DNA of 64,000 nucleotides. Origin: Ruegeria sp. SCSIO 43209. Its GTDB lineage: Bacteria > Pseudomonadota > Alphaproteobacteria > Rhodobacterales > Rhodobacteraceae. The translations under genes and the position numbers were made by a program. The notes beneath the pieces were generated by a model. That model worked only from the letters and a program-made list of their open reading frames with translations, was not told the DNA's origin and did no database searches. The DNA lies in assembly GCF_019904295.1 (NCBI RefSeq), contig NZ_CP065359.1:1389001-1453000 (forward strand), written 5' to 3'. Of the stretch, positions 20,134 to 28,825 are shown piece after piece (the stretch's first letter is position 1; each line of letters begins with the position of its first letter).

Positions 20134-20619
20134 TTAACGCTTCGAGAACTGGAACGAACGACGCGCTTTGCGCTTACCGTATTTCTTACGTTCCACAACG
20201 CGGCTGTCGCGGGTCAAGAAGCCAGCGGCTTTCAGAGCGCCACGCAGGTTGGGATCGTACAGTTGCAGCGCTTTCGAGATGCCGTGCTTGACCGCACCGG
20301 CCTGACCGGTCAGGCCACCGCCTTTGACGGTTGCAACAACGTCGAACTCACCTTCCACACCAGCAACCTGGAACGGCTGGCGCAGGATCAGCTGCAGAAC
20401 GGGACGAGCGAAGTACTTGTCCTGATCCTTGCCGTTTACGGTGACTTTGCCGGAACCCGGTTTGATCCAAACGCGGGCGACAGCGTCTTTACGCTTGCCG
20501 GTGGCGTAGGAACGACCCAGCTCGTCACGTACGGGTTCACGTACGATAACTTCTTCGGCCACGGTTTCAACGCCTGCGACGGCGCTCAGCTCTTCGAGAG
20601 TATTGATCTGATCAGCCAT
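20134..20619 (-). CDS. rpsI: 30S ribosomal protein S9
   Basis: A 161-residue S9. The conserved body [29 protein letters not shown] starts near residue 38, after an N-terminal extension of about 30 residues ([16 protein letters not shown]...) that is common in alphaproteobacteria. The basic C-terminal tail ends FQFSKR and reaches the P site. It follows rplM by six bases. Confidence 0.98.
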   Translation of the reverse strand: MADQINTLEELSAVAGVETVAEEVIVREPVRDELGRSYATGKRKDAVARVWIKPGSGKVTVNGKDQDKYFARPVLQLILRQPFQVAGVEGEFDVVATVKGGGLTGQAGAVKHGISKALQLYDPNLRGALKAAGFLTRDSRVVERKKYGKRKARRSFQFSKR

Positions 20620-20625
20620 CGGTCA

Positions 20626-21084
20626 TTAGCTCCGGGTGTTTTTCTTGTTCATGGACTTAACGTCCAGAACTTCGGGCGCTTGCGCCTCATGAGGATGCTC
20701 GGCACCTGCGTAAACGCGCAGGTTGGTCATCTGCTGACGCGCCAGACGGTTGCCCGGCAGCATGCGCTTGACCGCTTGGGTCACGACGCGCTCGGGGTGT
20801 GCACCCTCAAGGATCTGCTGCTTGGTGCGCGACTTGATGCCGCCCGGGTGGCCAGTGTGCCAGTAGAAGTTCTCTTCGCGCTTCTTGCCGGTCATCTGGA
20901 TTTTGTCAGCGTTGATCACGATGACATTGTCGCCCATGTCCATGTTGGGTGTGAACGACGCTTTGTGCTTGCCACGCAGGCGCATGGCGACGATCGAGGC
21001 AAGACGGCCCAGAACAACGCCCTCGGCGTCGATCAGGATCCATTTCTTGTCGATGTCTGCAGGTGTTGCAGAAAAGGTTTTCAT
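20626..21084 (-). CDS. rplM: 50S ribosomal protein L13
   Basis: A 152-residue L13: [39 protein letters not shown], and the late [26 protein letters not shown]13 is an early 50S assembly protein. The rplM-rpsI pairing is nearly universal in bacteria. Confidence 0.98.
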   Translation of the reverse strand: MKTFSATPADIDKKWILIDAEGVVLGRLASIVAMRLRGKHKASFTPNMDMGDNVIVINADKIQMTGKKREENFYWHTGHPGGIKSRTKQQILEGAHPERVVTQAVKRMLPGNRLARQQMTNLRVYAGAEHPHEAQAPEVLDVKSMNKKNTRS

Positions 21085-21150
21085 GGCAGGATAGTCCTGT
21101 TTGATGTGAAAGACCGCCCCTTGGCGGAGCGGCCCGAATTCGATGGAGGG

Positions 21151-21179
21151 GGTTTAGACCTACTAGTTATGCAGGTCAA
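21151..21179 (-). promoter_or_regulatory. Probable sigma-70 promoter of rplM-rpsI
   Basis: On the minus strand TTGACC (21179-21174) and TAAACC (21156-21151) are separated by exactly 17 bases, with the start codon about 70 bases further on. The upstream sequence is very AT-rich, as expected of an UP-element-bearing ribosomal promoter. Confidence 0.5.
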
Positions 21180-21323
21180 TACAGGCAAAGTATAATATAT
21201 CTATCAATAACAATAACTTATAAAATAGGTATTATTTTACCCCAAAATTTCTTCGGCATATCCAGCTTTACGTAGTTTAGCTAAGCTAGACTCAACCAAG
21301 ATCATCCAATGTCGGAGGTGGCT

Positions 21324-21689
21324 ATGCAAGAATTGGAACAGGTTATCGCTGCCTATGGTGCGGCATGGCAGTCGACCGATCCCGAAAGGCGACGGAGCCT
21401 TCTTGAGCAGTGTTTTGCACAAACTGGTCGTTACGTCGATCCAACTGCAGAAGTTTCCGGCAGAGATCAACTCAATGCCCATATCGGAGCGGTTCTGAGT
21501 GATACAAAGGGCCGAGTTGAGCTGACCAGTGAGCCGAATTCACACCATGATGTGGTCCACTTCACCTGGCATATGGTTGCTCCCGATGGTTCAATTATGG
21601 TGGCCGGACATGATTTCATTCGTCTCGATGCCGATGGTAAAATTGCACATTTGTCGGGCTTTTTCGGCGACCCTGACCCGGTGCAATAA
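21324..21689 (+). CDS. NTF2-like/SnoaL-like fold protein
   Basis: About 121 residues with the cone-like alpha+beta pattern of SnoaL/NTF2 proteins: AAYGAAWQSTDPERRRSLLEQCF, YVDPTAEVSGRDQLNAHI and a late strand pair ending HLSGFFGDPDPV. Members are isomerases, hydrolases or ligand binders; no catalytic set is clear. The ATG at 21324 follows GGAGGTGGCT. It ends three bases from the convergent MocR-type gene. Confidence 0.7.
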   Translation: MQELEQVIAAYGAAWQSTDPERRRSLLEQCFAQTGRYVDPTAEVSGRDQLNAHIGAVLSDTKGRVELTSEPNSHHDVVHFTWHMVAPDGSIMVAGHDFIRLDADGKIAHLSGFFGDPDPVQ

Positions 21690-21692
21690 CGG

Positions 21693-23096
21693 CTAGACGC
21701 TTATTTGTTCGGGTGGGTTATCCAGCAGCGCGCGCAGGCGCAGCATGGCATCTTCGAACTTCTCAAGCGTGACATGCCCGTTCACCGCTATACGAACGGC
21801 ATTTGGCGCGCGACCATCCCGAAGCGCGAATTCATCGGCCGATCGCAGCTGAATACCTTCCCGCTCGGCCGCCCGGCTGAACGCAGCAGACCGCCAACCG
21901 GAAGGCAGATGAAGCCAGACGAAGGGAATCTCCGAATCCCAGTTTAGATCGAAGCCACCCAGGGCGTTTACCGCCACACGTACATATTCGCCCATCTTGG
22001 TACGGACGTTTTTTGCAAGTTGCCTCGCCTCTGGATGTCCCAACAGCAACCGCGTCAACTCAGCCAAAGGCTGGGCGAGCCCGAAATACCCGTATTCTGC
22101 AGAACGCCGCAGATCGACGCTCTGCTCTTTCGGTGCGATGGCGAAACCTACCCGTAATGCTGGTGTTAGAGTTTTCGAAATTGACGAAACATGCCAGCCC
22201 CGTTCGGGTGCCAAAGCACGATAGCTGGGCGCGCGGGCCTCGCCCATGCGATAGCAATCGTCTTCAATGATCTGTAATTCATGCTTTCGCGCAATCTCGA
22301 CAACTTCTTTGCGCCGTTCCAACGGTGAATGCCCGCCCGTTGGGTTCTGCACTTCGGGTGAGACGCAGATCGCCTGCGCCTTCGTCTGCCTGAGGATGTG
22401 GTCCAGCGCATCGGGGCTTATGCCCCATTTGTCCATTTTTACCCCGACAACCTCGGCGCGCATCAACTCACCTGCCCGTCTGAACCCGGCATAAGACAAG
22501 TCCTCAACCAACACGATGGGTTTCGGATCTTTCAGAACGGTCTGGAACACGACGCAAATGCCACTTTGCCCACCGTGTGTCAGTACAATGTCATCTGCAT
22601 TCAATGAGCCCAGAGGAAGATCTGACAACCAGTCGGCCACAACCTGGCGCACGGGTAGGTAGGCATCTCGGGTCGGATAGTTCATAAACATCCGCGGATC
22701 GCCTTTTGCAACCTTTTCAAGGCATTCGCGGATTAATGTCACCTGCCCCACATCCGGCAAGCGTGGGCTGAACAGGCTGACATTGGATTCATATTTGTCG
22801 TCCCTCAGATGTAGCTGCCGCGACCAGACATCATCCAGAATGGGCGATCTCGGCGGGGCTACAAATGTACCACGCCCGACCTCGGCTTGTAGCAAACCTT
22901 CATCGGTCAGGATCGTATAGGCGCGCGCGACAGTGCCTGGTGTAATCTTTAATCGATACGCTAACTCACGCACCGGAGGTAGTTTCTTTCCAACCTCCAG
23001 TGTTTTGTTTTCTATCGCTTTTCGGATCGTGTCAGCGACCAGAGTATATTTTGGACCTTTGGATTTCGGTAACGCCTCTGGCCAAATTGTATCCAT
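21693..23096 (-). CDS. MocR-type regulator (GntR HTH fused to class I aminotransferase)
   Basis: A 467-residue PLP-dependent transcription factor. Residues 15-80 form a GntR winged helix (ADTIRKAIENKTLEVGKKLPPVRELA, TPGTVARAYTILTDEGLL). Residues 105-460 are an aminotransferase fold with the PLP aspartate region IIEDDCY (about 279-282), the Schiff-base lysine Lys308 in SSISKTLTPALRVGF and Arg315. MocR proteins sense an amine or PLP and often control a neighbour. Here the divergent gene is a DUF1127 protein and the shared gap holds repeated ATTGTRTC half-sites. Confidence 0.88.
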   Translation of the reverse strand: MDTIWPEALPKSKGPKYTLVADTIRKAIENKTLEVGKKLPPVRELAYRLKITPGTVARAYTILTDEGLLQAEVGRGTFVAPPRSPILDDVWSRQLHLRDDKYESNVSLFSPRLPDVGQVTLIRECLEKVAKGDPRMFMNYPTRDAYLPVRQVVADWLSDLPLGSLNADDIVLTHGGQSGICVVFQTVLKDPKPIVLVEDLSYAGFRRAGELMRAEVVGVKMDKWGISPDALDHILRQTKAQAICVSPEVQNPTGGHSPLERRKEVVEIARKHELQIIEDDCYRMGEARAPSYRALAPERGWHVSSISKTLTPALRVGFAIAPKEQSVDLRRSAEYGYFGLAQPLAELTRLLLGHPEARQLAKNVRTKMGEYVRVAVNALGGFDLNWDSEIPFVWLHLPSGWRSAAFSRAAEREGIQLRSADEFALRDGRAPNAVRIAVNGHVTLEKFEDAMLRLRALLDNPPEQISV

Positions 23097-23179
23097 TACA
23101 ATTCTTCCTTTGATTTCGACACAATGCTGAATGTATCAAGGCAGTGTACCGAACATATTTACTTTGTGTCAATACAATT
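23086..23179. promoter_or_regulatory. Repeated ATTGTRTC half-sites between mocR and the DUF1127 gene
   Basis: Four copies of an ATTGT(A/G)TC-like half-site can be seen: direct at 23086-23093, inverted at 23118-23125 (GACACAAT), direct at 23163-23170 (TTTGTGTC) and inverted at 23171-23179 (AATACAATT). Two of them pair into imperfect palindromes TTGT-N6/7-ACAA (23087-23101 and 23164-23177). The first overlaps the regulator's own start. This layout fits autoregulation and control of the divergent gene. Confidence 0.45.
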
Positions 23180-23195
23180 TGAAAGGATACCCAAG

Positions 23196-23423
23196 ATGAC
23201 ACGCGCAATGCACAACCCCGCCCTCTTGCTGCTGAACGACAGCCCTCGGCTGCCGCTTATCGCCGCGCTGGCCGTGCGGTTTGCGGCGTCGGTCACACAA
23301 TGGGAACAACGTCGCCGCAGCCGGGTAAACTTAGGTAAGCTGGATGACAGGCTGCTCCGCGATGTCGGGCTGACCCGCCATCGGGCAGATTCAGAAGTCA
23401 GCCGCTATTTCTGGATGAAATAG
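23196..23423 (+). CDS. DUF1127 domain protein
   Basis: A 75-residue basic protein. Its C-terminal half LDDRLLRDVGLTRHRADSEVSRYFW is the DUF1127 motif (L-D-D-R-x-L-x-D-I/V-G). Small Arg-rich DUF1127 proteins are abundant in alphaproteobacteria, and some bind RNA or affect phosphate and carbon metabolism. The N-terminus here is longer and hydrophobic (LIAALAVRFAASV). Divergent from the MocR regulator. Confidence 0.85.
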   Translation: MTRAMHNPALLLLNDSPRLPLIAALAVRFAASVTQWEQRRRSRVNLGKLDDRLLRDVGLTRHRADSEVSRYFWMK

Positions 23424-23457
23424 ACTATCCCCAGTCCCATCTAAGGGACCTCTTCCT

Positions 23458-23484
23458 GGCCGGGGTTTATCCCCGGCCTTTTTT
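23458..23484 (+). terminator. Terminator of the DUF1127 gene
   Basis: GGCCGGGG and CCCCGGCC form a perfect eight-pair stem around TTTAT, followed by six T residues. It is a canonical intrinsic terminator. The thioesterase gene ends against it on the other strand. Confidence 0.92.
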
Positions 23485-23926
23485 ACCCAAAGGCAGCAGC
23501 GGCTGAGCCTTCTGGAGGAAGCGAATAGGTCATGCTGGCCCGCGCGACGGGCTTGTCAGAGCCCACCGAGTAAATCAGCACATCCCCAACAGCCAGTGTA
23601 CGACCTAATTTCAACAACTTACACTCAGCAATCAGGTCCGCCCCGCCTTCGGGCTTGCGCAAGAAATCCAGAGAACTGTTGGTGGTGACAGCCAGAGATT
23701 GCCGACCTTTCCGTGCCAAAACCATTGCATATACACTGACATCGGCCAGCCCGAACATGGACGGACCAGATACTGTGCCTCCGGGGCGCAGGTGACGGTC
23801 TTCGACCCTCAGGCGCATGGTGATGTTGGCTTCTGTCAGATCCTCGACGACAAAGTCGCTATGAACCTGTGGAAACACCTGTGCCAGGTATTCCGTCAAT
23901 TCTTGTTTGTTCAGTGCTAATGACAT
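23483..23926 (-). CDS. PaaI-type hotdog thioesterase
   Basis: A 147-residue hotdog-fold protein of the PaaI/YbgC-like acyl-CoA thioesterase class: MRLRVEDRHLRPGGTVSGPSMFGLADVSVYAMVL contains the glycine-rich start of the long central helix, and SLAVTTNSSLDFLRKP the core strand. The catalytic acid is probably the Asp of GLADVS. It is divergent from an enoyl-CoA hydratase gene 58 bases away, so both may act on CoA esters. Confidence 0.82.
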   Translation of the reverse strand: MSLALNKQELTEYLAQVFPQVHSDFVVEDLTEANITMRLRVEDRHLRPGGTVSGPSMFGLADVSVYAMVLARKGRQSLAVTTNSSLDFLRKPEGGADLIAECKLLKLGRTLAVGDVLIYSVGSDKPVARASMTYSLPPEGSAAAAFG

Positions 23927-23984
23927 GCTTCCCCTCGTCGCTCTGCCCGCCTAGAGTTGGCCTGAACGCCAGCGGGAGGGCAAG

Positions 23985-24770
23985 ATGGCAATTCTGGAAC
24001 GTAACGACACAGGTGCGATTGCACGGCTTCGAATGAACGCGCCTGAGCGGTTGAACGCCCTCAGCGATGAAATGCTGACGGCCCTGAAGGCAGAGTTCGA
24101 TGCGCTGCGCGAAGACAAGTCGATTCGTGTTGTTGTTCTTTCCGGTGCGGGGAAAGCGTTTTGCGCGGGGCACGATCTGAAACAGATGACCCAGGGGCGG
24201 CAGGCACCCGATGGTGGGCTTTCCTATTTTCAGGATCTGTTCGACCGATGTGCCAAGATGATGATGTCCATTCAGTCCCTGCCCCAACCCGTGATCGCCC
24301 AAGCGCGCGGGATCGCCACTGCCGCAGGGTGTCAGCTTGTAGCAACCTGTGACCTGGCAATCGCGGCCGAGGGCACACGGTTCGGCGTAAATGGTGTCAA
24401 TATCGGCTTGTTCTGCTCCACTCCGATGGTGGCTCTCAGCCGGAATATACCGCGGAAACAGGCGTTTGAAATGCTCACGACCGGTGATTTTATCACCGCC
24501 GAACGCGCGGCTGATCTGGGTCTGATCAATCGAGCGGTTCCCGAGAACTTGTTGGAAGATGAAACCAATGCGTTGGCCGAGAAGTTGGCAGGCAAGCTCA
24601 GCAGTGCGGTAAAAATCGGTAAAACCGCTTTTTATCAACAGATTACAATGCGGACTGATCAGGCATACGATTATACCGCCGAGGTAATGGCACAGAATAT
24701 GATGGACCGGAATACTGAGGAAGGAATTAGTGCCTTTATCGAAAAGCGCCCGCCTGATTGGCACCAGTAA
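23985..24770 (+). CDS. Enoyl-CoA hydratase/isomerase family protein
   Basis: A 261-residue crotonase-fold enzyme: RMNAPERLNALSDEML at the N-terminus, the first oxyanion segment SGAGKAFCAGHDLKQM, the second ARGIATAAGCQLVATCDLAIA, then DLGLINRAVPENLLEDE. At the positions of the two catalytic glutamates of classical enoyl-CoA hydratases I see no clear pair, so a different crotonase-fold reaction is possible. The substrate is not evident. Confidence 0.85.
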   Translation: MAILERNDTGAIARLRMNAPERLNALSDEMLTALKAEFDALREDKSIRVVVLSGAGKAFCAGHDLKQMTQGRQAPDGGLSYFQDLFDRCAKMMMSIQSLPQPVIAQARGIATAAGCQLVATCDLAIAAEGTRFGVNGVNIGLFCSTPMVALSRNIPRKQAFEMLTTGDFITAERAADLGLINRAVPENLLEDETNALAEKLAGKLSSAVKIGKTAFYQQITMRTDQAYDYTAEVMAQNMMDRNTEEGISAFIEKRPPDWHQ

Positions 24771-24835
24771 CGCAATTATTTAATACATTTTTGCCGACTG
24801 TTCGCATTTTTTCACTTTTCAAAAGGGCGACACTG

Positions 24836-24960
24836 TGGCAAAGCTGGGTCAAGGCCAAGGCCTGACCATACTTTTGGGTCGCCGTGGGCGGAAGGTCCCT
24901 CCAAGCTGGTTTCTCTCACCGGCGTTGACATTCCCGCAGCGGCGACCCCAAGAATCCCCC
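24836..24960. ncRNA. Candidate structured RNA element between the hydratase gene and trmFO
   Basis: Two consecutive hairpins without coding potential. The first (24847-24867) is GGTC-A-AGGCC/GGCCT-GACC with a two-base loop. The second (24874-24951) is long: TTGGGTCGCCG pairs with CGGCGACCCCAA through one bulge, and continues inward with GGG/CCC and GCTGGT/ACCGGC around a seven-base loop. It resembles a long irregular rod such as 6S-type RNA or a leader, but I cannot assign a family or a strand. An alternative is a transcript terminator plus trmFO leader. Confidence 0.4.
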
Positions 24961-25021
24961 TCAGAACTAAAGCGATTACTGCGCATTGCGCATGGCGCTG
25001 CTCTGCCCTATTTGGCAGCAC

Positions 25022-26362
25022 ATGACAGAGACATTGCATATCGTGGGCGGCGGCATGGCCGGGTCCGAGGCCGCCTGGCAGGCAGCGGAAATGTGCGTGG
25101 ATGTTGTGATCCACGAAATGCGTCCTAATGTGGGCACGTTTGCACACCAGACCGGCAATCTGGCCGAGATGGTGTGTTCGAACTCATTCCGATCGGATGA
25201 TGATGAACAGAACGCAGTCGGCTTGCTGCATTGGGAAATGCGCGCGGCAAACGGGTTGATCATGACGACCGCAGATAGCCATCGCCTGCCTGCGGGTGGC
25301 GCGCTTGCGGTTGACCGTGATCCTTTTGCCGAAGCCGTAACTGCCAAGCTGAAGGCCCATCCACGGGTCTCGGTCTCAGCGGAAGAAGTAACCAGTCTAC
25401 CCCAAGACGGAAAGTGGATCTTTGCAACCGGGCCGTTGACCTCGCCCGCATTGGGGGAAGCCATTCGCGCAGAGACTGGTGCCGAGGCGCTGGCCTTTTT
25501 CGACGCGATCGCCCCCATCGTCTATGCAGACAGCATTGATATGAGCAAAGCCTGGATGCAGTCACGCTACGATAAGGGCGAGACTGAGGAAGAGCGCACC
25601 GCCTACCTCAACTGTCCGATGGATCGTGACCAGCACGAAGCCTTCATTAATGCGCTGCTGGCTGCAGATAAGACCGAATTCCACGAGGGAGAGACCGCTG
25701 GTTATTTCGACGGCTGTCTGCCGATCGAGGTTATGGCCGAGCGCGGTCGTGAAACTTTACGCCATGGCCCGATGAAACCTGTTGGCCTGACAAATCCGCA
25801 TCAACCGGACGTAAAACCTTATGCCGTCGTCCAATTGCGGCGCGACAATGCCTTGGGCACGTTGTTCAATATCGTCGGTTTTCAAACCAAGATGAAGTAC
25901 GGATCGCAGACCGAGGTATTTCGTATGATACCGGGTCTGGAAAATGCCAGCTTTGCGCGATTGGGTGGCATTCACCGCAATACTTTCATCAACTCTCCGA
26001 CTTTGCTGGACGCGCAGATGCGGCTTAAGTCTAGGCCAAATATTCGTTTTGCGGGGCAAATCACGGGGGTGGAAGGGTATGTGGAAAGCGCAGCGATGGG
26101 CCTTTTGGCAGGCCGTTTGGCCGCTGCCGAAATACTAGGCCGATCCCTTCCCGACGTACCGCAAGACAGTGCGATGGGCGCATTGATCCACCACATCACG
26201 GGCGGCGCCGAAGCCAAGACCTTCCAGCCGATGAACGTGAATTTCGGTTTGTTTCGTCCGGTCGACGGCCTGAAGGGGGGGCGCCGAGGCCGCAAGGACC
26301 GCTACAAGGCCTATACCGATCGCGCAAAAGAAGTCTGGAGCGATTGGGTAAAGCAGTGTTGA
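25022..26362 (+). CDS. trmFO: Methylenetetrahydrofolate-tRNA-(uracil-5-)-methyltransferase
   Basis: TrmFO uses FADH2 and methylene-THF to make m5U54 in the tRNA T loop. The 446-residue protein starts [19 protein letters not shown] (FAD-binding GxGxxG) and contains [42 protein letters not shown] with a conserved cysteine, and [12 protein letters not shown]. The start at 25022 places the FAD motif at the N-terminus; in-frame codons further upstream belong to the intergenic region. Confidence 0.96.
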   Translation: MTETLHIVGGGMAGSEAAWQAAEMCVDVVIHEMRPNVGTFAHQTGNLAEMVCSNSFRSDDDEQNAVGLLHWEMRAANGLIMTTADSHRLPAGGALAVDRDPFAEAVTAKLKAHPRVSVSAEEVTSLPQDGKWIFATGPLTSPALGEAIRAETGAEALAFFDAIAPIVYADSIDMSKAWMQSRYDKGETEEERTAYLNCPMDRDQHEAFINALLAADKTEFHEGETAGYFDGCLPIEVMAERGRETLRHGPMKPVGLTNPHQPDVKPYAVVQLRRDNALGTLFNIVGFQTKMKYGSQTEVFRMIPGLENASFARLGGIHRNTFINSPTLLDAQMRLKSRPNIRFAGQITGVEGYVESAAMGLLAGRLAAAEILGRSLPDVPQDSAMGALIHHITGGAEAKTFQPMNVNFGLFRPVDGLKGGRRGRKDRYKAYTDRAKEVWSDWVKQC

Positions 26363-26400
26363 CTGGACGTCGCCCCCAGCCTGCGCCTAACATGTAAGGT

Positions 26401-27015
26401 ATGAGCGATAAGTTTCTGAAAGACACATACAATCTGAATTCTGCCCAGGAAACGCACGATCACTACCAAAAATGGGCGGCCTCATACGATGATGAAGTCG
26501 GTGAGCACGGATATGTCACCCCGGACCGTGTTGCGGCAGCATTGAAATCCTTTGTCTCAGATGCTGATGTGCCGGTGCTGGACTACGGATGCGGTACCGG
26601 GTTGTCGGGTTTAGCACTTCGCAAGGCGGGTTTTCGTGTCATCGATGGGATGGATCCAACACCAAAGATGCTGGAAGGTGCCGCTGCCAAGGGGGTTTAT
26701 CGCAACTTGATAAACTTCGAAGTTACTGATCCCAACCCCATTGAGGCCGAGGCTTACTCAACCATAACATGCATTGGCGTCATCGGCGTTGGTGCCGCGC
26801 CGCCTGAAACCTTTGATCTACTTATGAACGCGCTGCCACGTGGCGGATATCTGGCGTTTTCCTTCAACGATCACACTTTGGCTGACTGCACTTACACCGG
26901 GCGGCTGAACGACTGGCTGGACATGGGTCACGCAAGGCTGTTATTCCGCGAATACGGTCCGCATCTACCGGGTGTGGACATGAAATCTGACGTATATGTT
27001 GTTGAAAAAAAGTGA
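26401..27015 (+). CDS. Class I SAM-dependent methyltransferase
   Basis: A 204-residue Rossmann methyltransferase with motif I LDYGCGTGLSGLALRKAGF, acidic motif II VIDGMDPTPKMLE and a motif IV/post-I region ITCIGVIGVG. The N-terminus (SAQETHDHYQKWAASYDDEV) is typical of small-molecule methyltransferases of the UbiE/Williams-Beuren-like group. The stop overlaps the GTG start of gluQ, implying co-translation. The substrate is unknown. Confidence 0.82.
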   Translation: MSDKFLKDTYNLNSAQETHDHYQKWAASYDDEVGEHGYVTPDRVAAALKSFVSDADVPVLDYGCGTGLSGLALRKAGFRVIDGMDPTPKMLEGAAAKGVYRNLINFEVTDPNPIEAEAYSTITCIGVIGVGAAPPETFDLLMNALPRGGYLAFSFNDHTLADCTYTGRLNDWLDMGHARLLFREYGPHLPGVDMKSDVYVVEKK

Positions 27016-27857
27016 TATTCACAACGCGTTTTGCGCCATCGCCAACAGGTCCGCTGCATTTGGGGCACGCCTATTCCGCGCTTCTTGCGTTTGATCAGGC
27101 ACGGGCTGCGGGTGGATCATTTCTTTTACGGATCGAAGATATTGATCAATCGCGATCCAGGTCCCATTGGGAAACCCAGATATACGACGACCTGCACTGG
27201 CTTGGACTGCGCTGGCCGCACCCGGCGATGCGCCAGTCGGACAGGCTGCCGCGATACAGAGAGGCATTGGAAATTCTGAAAAACATGGGCCTTGTCTACC
27301 CTTGCAGCTGCAATCGTGCCGATATCGAATCTGCGGCCGATGCTCCGCAGGAAGGTGTACCCCAGTTCGGACCTGACGGGCGCATCTATCCAGGCACGTG
27401 CCGCGACCGCCCTTTGTCGGATGCTTCAGATGGGGATGTTCTGCGCCTGAACATGCACAAGGCTATCAAGGCATCCGAACTTCGTGGATTTTGTGAAACT
27501 GGTGCGAAGTATTTGGGAACGCATGAGCTTGATGCGCACAACCTCATGAACGCGGTTGGCGATATCATTCTCGTTCGGCGCAATATGGGCAGTTCGTATC
27601 ACTTGTCCGTTGTGGTTGATGACGCGGACCAGAACATCTCCCATGTGGTCCGGGGCGAGGATTTGTTCGATGCCACGCAGATACATGTCCTTTTACAAGG
27701 GCTGCTTGGGTTGCCGACACCTGTTTATCATCATCACCGTCTGATCCGGGACAACAACGGCAAACGCCTCGCGAAACGTGACGACGCACGCGCTATCTCG
27801 CTTTATCGCGAACAAGGAGCATCTCCCGCTGAAATCAGAGAGATGGTGGGCATTTGA
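27012..27857 (+). CDS. gluQ: Glutamyl-Q tRNA(Asp) synthetase
   Basis: A 281-residue paralogue of GluRS that lacks the anticodon-binding domain; it attaches glutamate to queuosine-34 of tRNA-Asp. Motifs: FAPSPTGPLHLGHAYSALL (HIGH-like), zinc ligands YPCSCNRADIE and PGTCRDRP, and the KMSKS-like GKRLAKRDDA. The start codon is GTG at 27012, in a GTGA overlap with the methyltransferase gene. Confidence 0.93.
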   Translation: MIFTTRFAPSPTGPLHLGHAYSALLAFDQARAAGGSFLLRIEDIDQSRSRSHWETQIYDDLHWLGLRWPHPAMRQSDRLPRYREALEILKNMGLVYPCSCNRADIESAADAPQEGVPQFGPDGRIYPGTCRDRPLSDASDGDVLRLNMHKAIKASELRGFCETGAKYLGTHELDAHNLMNAVGDIILVRRNMGSSYHLSVVVDDADQNISHVVRGEDLFDATQIHVLLQGLLGLPTPVYHHHRLIRDNNGKRLAKRDDARAISLYREQGASPAEIREMVGI

Positions 27858-27880
27858 CCTGACCACCATCAGAGGCCCCA

Positions 27881-28270
27881 CTATTCCATCGGCTTCATGA
27901 GCTCGACTTCGGTCCCATCGCGGACGGCCGTGTAGAAACAACTTCGCCGATTGGTGTGACAGGCTGGCCCCGTTTGGTTCACCACAATCAGCAGGCAATC
28001 CCTGTCGCAATCGACGCGAAAATCCACCAGGGCCTGAAAGTGGCCTGAGCTTTCGCCCTTGATCCAGAACGCCTGTCGCGACCGCGACCAATACGTAACC
28101 CGTCCGGTTCCCAACGTGCGCTCGATGGATTGGACATTCATCCAGGCCATCATCAGAACCTCGCCCGTCGCTTCGTCCTGTGCGATCGCGGGGATCAAAC
28201 CCGCCTCATTGAATTTCAGTGTCGACGGATCGAACAAGACTGCGTCAGCCATCGCAAAAACCTTTTGCAT
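27881..28270 (-). CDS. hisI: Phosphoribosyl-AMP cyclohydrolase
   Basis: HisI opens the adenine ring of PR-AMP in step three of histidine synthesis. The 129-residue protein has LIPAIAQDEATGEVLMMAWMN, the TYWSRSRQAFWIKGESSGH core, and the metal-binding cysteines and acids in VDCDRDCLLIVVNQTGPACHT. It is a stand-alone monofunctional HisI, not fused to HisE. It is divergent from the NifU-like gene with 48 bases between the starts. Confidence 0.95.
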   Translation of the reverse strand: MQKVFAMADAVLFDPSTLKFNEAGLIPAIAQDEATGEVLMMAWMNVQSIERTLGTGRVTYWSRSRQAFWIKGESSGHFQALVDFRVDCDRDCLLIVVNQTGPACHTNRRSCFYTAVRDGTEVELMKPME

Positions 28271-28318
28271 CCCAGAATCCCGCCATTATGTATGGGGAAT
28301 GGACAACGAGGGAAAGCC

Positions 28319-28771
28319 ATGAGCGGCGAAACCGATCTGATCAAGCTCTATTCCGGACGCATCTTGGCGCTAGCTGCGGATATTCCGCATCTGGATCGCT
28401 TGGATAATCCCGATGCGACGGTAAAGAAACGAGCCCCTTTGTGTGGATCGACCGTGACTGTAGACGTCAAGCTCGAAGATGGGCGGATCGTGGACTTTGG
28501 GCAAGACGTAAAGGCCTGTGCGTTGGGTCAGGCCTCGGCTTCGGTCGTAGGCAGCGCCGTGATCGGGGCGACGCGGTCGCAGGTCGAAACCGCACGTGAT
28601 CAGCTTTCCGCAATGCTGAAGAAAGACGGCCCTGCCCCAGAGGCGCCCTTTGACGGGCTCGAAGTTCTGATGCCCGCGCGGGACTACAAGAACCGCCACG
28701 CGTCAATCCTGCTGGCGCTTGACGCGACCGCCGAGGCGATGGAGCAGGCCGAACAAGCCAACTGCGCCTGA
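28319..28771 (+). CDS. IscU/NifU-like iron-sulfur scaffold homologue lacking the third cysteine
   Basis: A 150-residue member of the IscU/SufU N-terminal fold family. It keeps Cys in APLCGSTVTVDVKLE (IscU Cys37 position) and in VKACALGQASASV (Cys63 position). Where IscU has His105-Cys106-Ser it reads NRHASILLAL, so His is kept and Cys is Ala. If the alignment is right, standard three-Cys 2Fe-2S assembly is not possible. The start at 28319 follows GAGGGAAAGCC. No suf or isc genes are adjacent. Confidence 0.78.
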   Translation: MSGETDLIKLYSGRILALAADIPHLDRLDNPDATVKKRAPLCGSTVTVDVKLEDGRIVDFGQDVKACALGQASASVVGSAVIGATRSQVETARDQLSAMLKKDGPAPEAPFDGLEVLMPARDYKNRHASILLALDATAEAMEQAEQANCA

Positions 28772-28825
28772 TTGGCTTTTCCATACAAAGCCGTATAGGG
28801 TGCCCCCAATGATTGGGGGGCTAAC

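Noticed and set aside
20263..21195. A 310-codon plus-strand frame antisense to rplM and rpsI
   Set aside because: It mirrors two certain ribosomal protein genes; the GC-rich codon pattern creates long open shadows.
24812..25147. A minus-strand frame over the structured gap before trmFO
   Set aside because: It runs through the trmFO start and through both hairpins, and its translation has no family resemblance or good start site.
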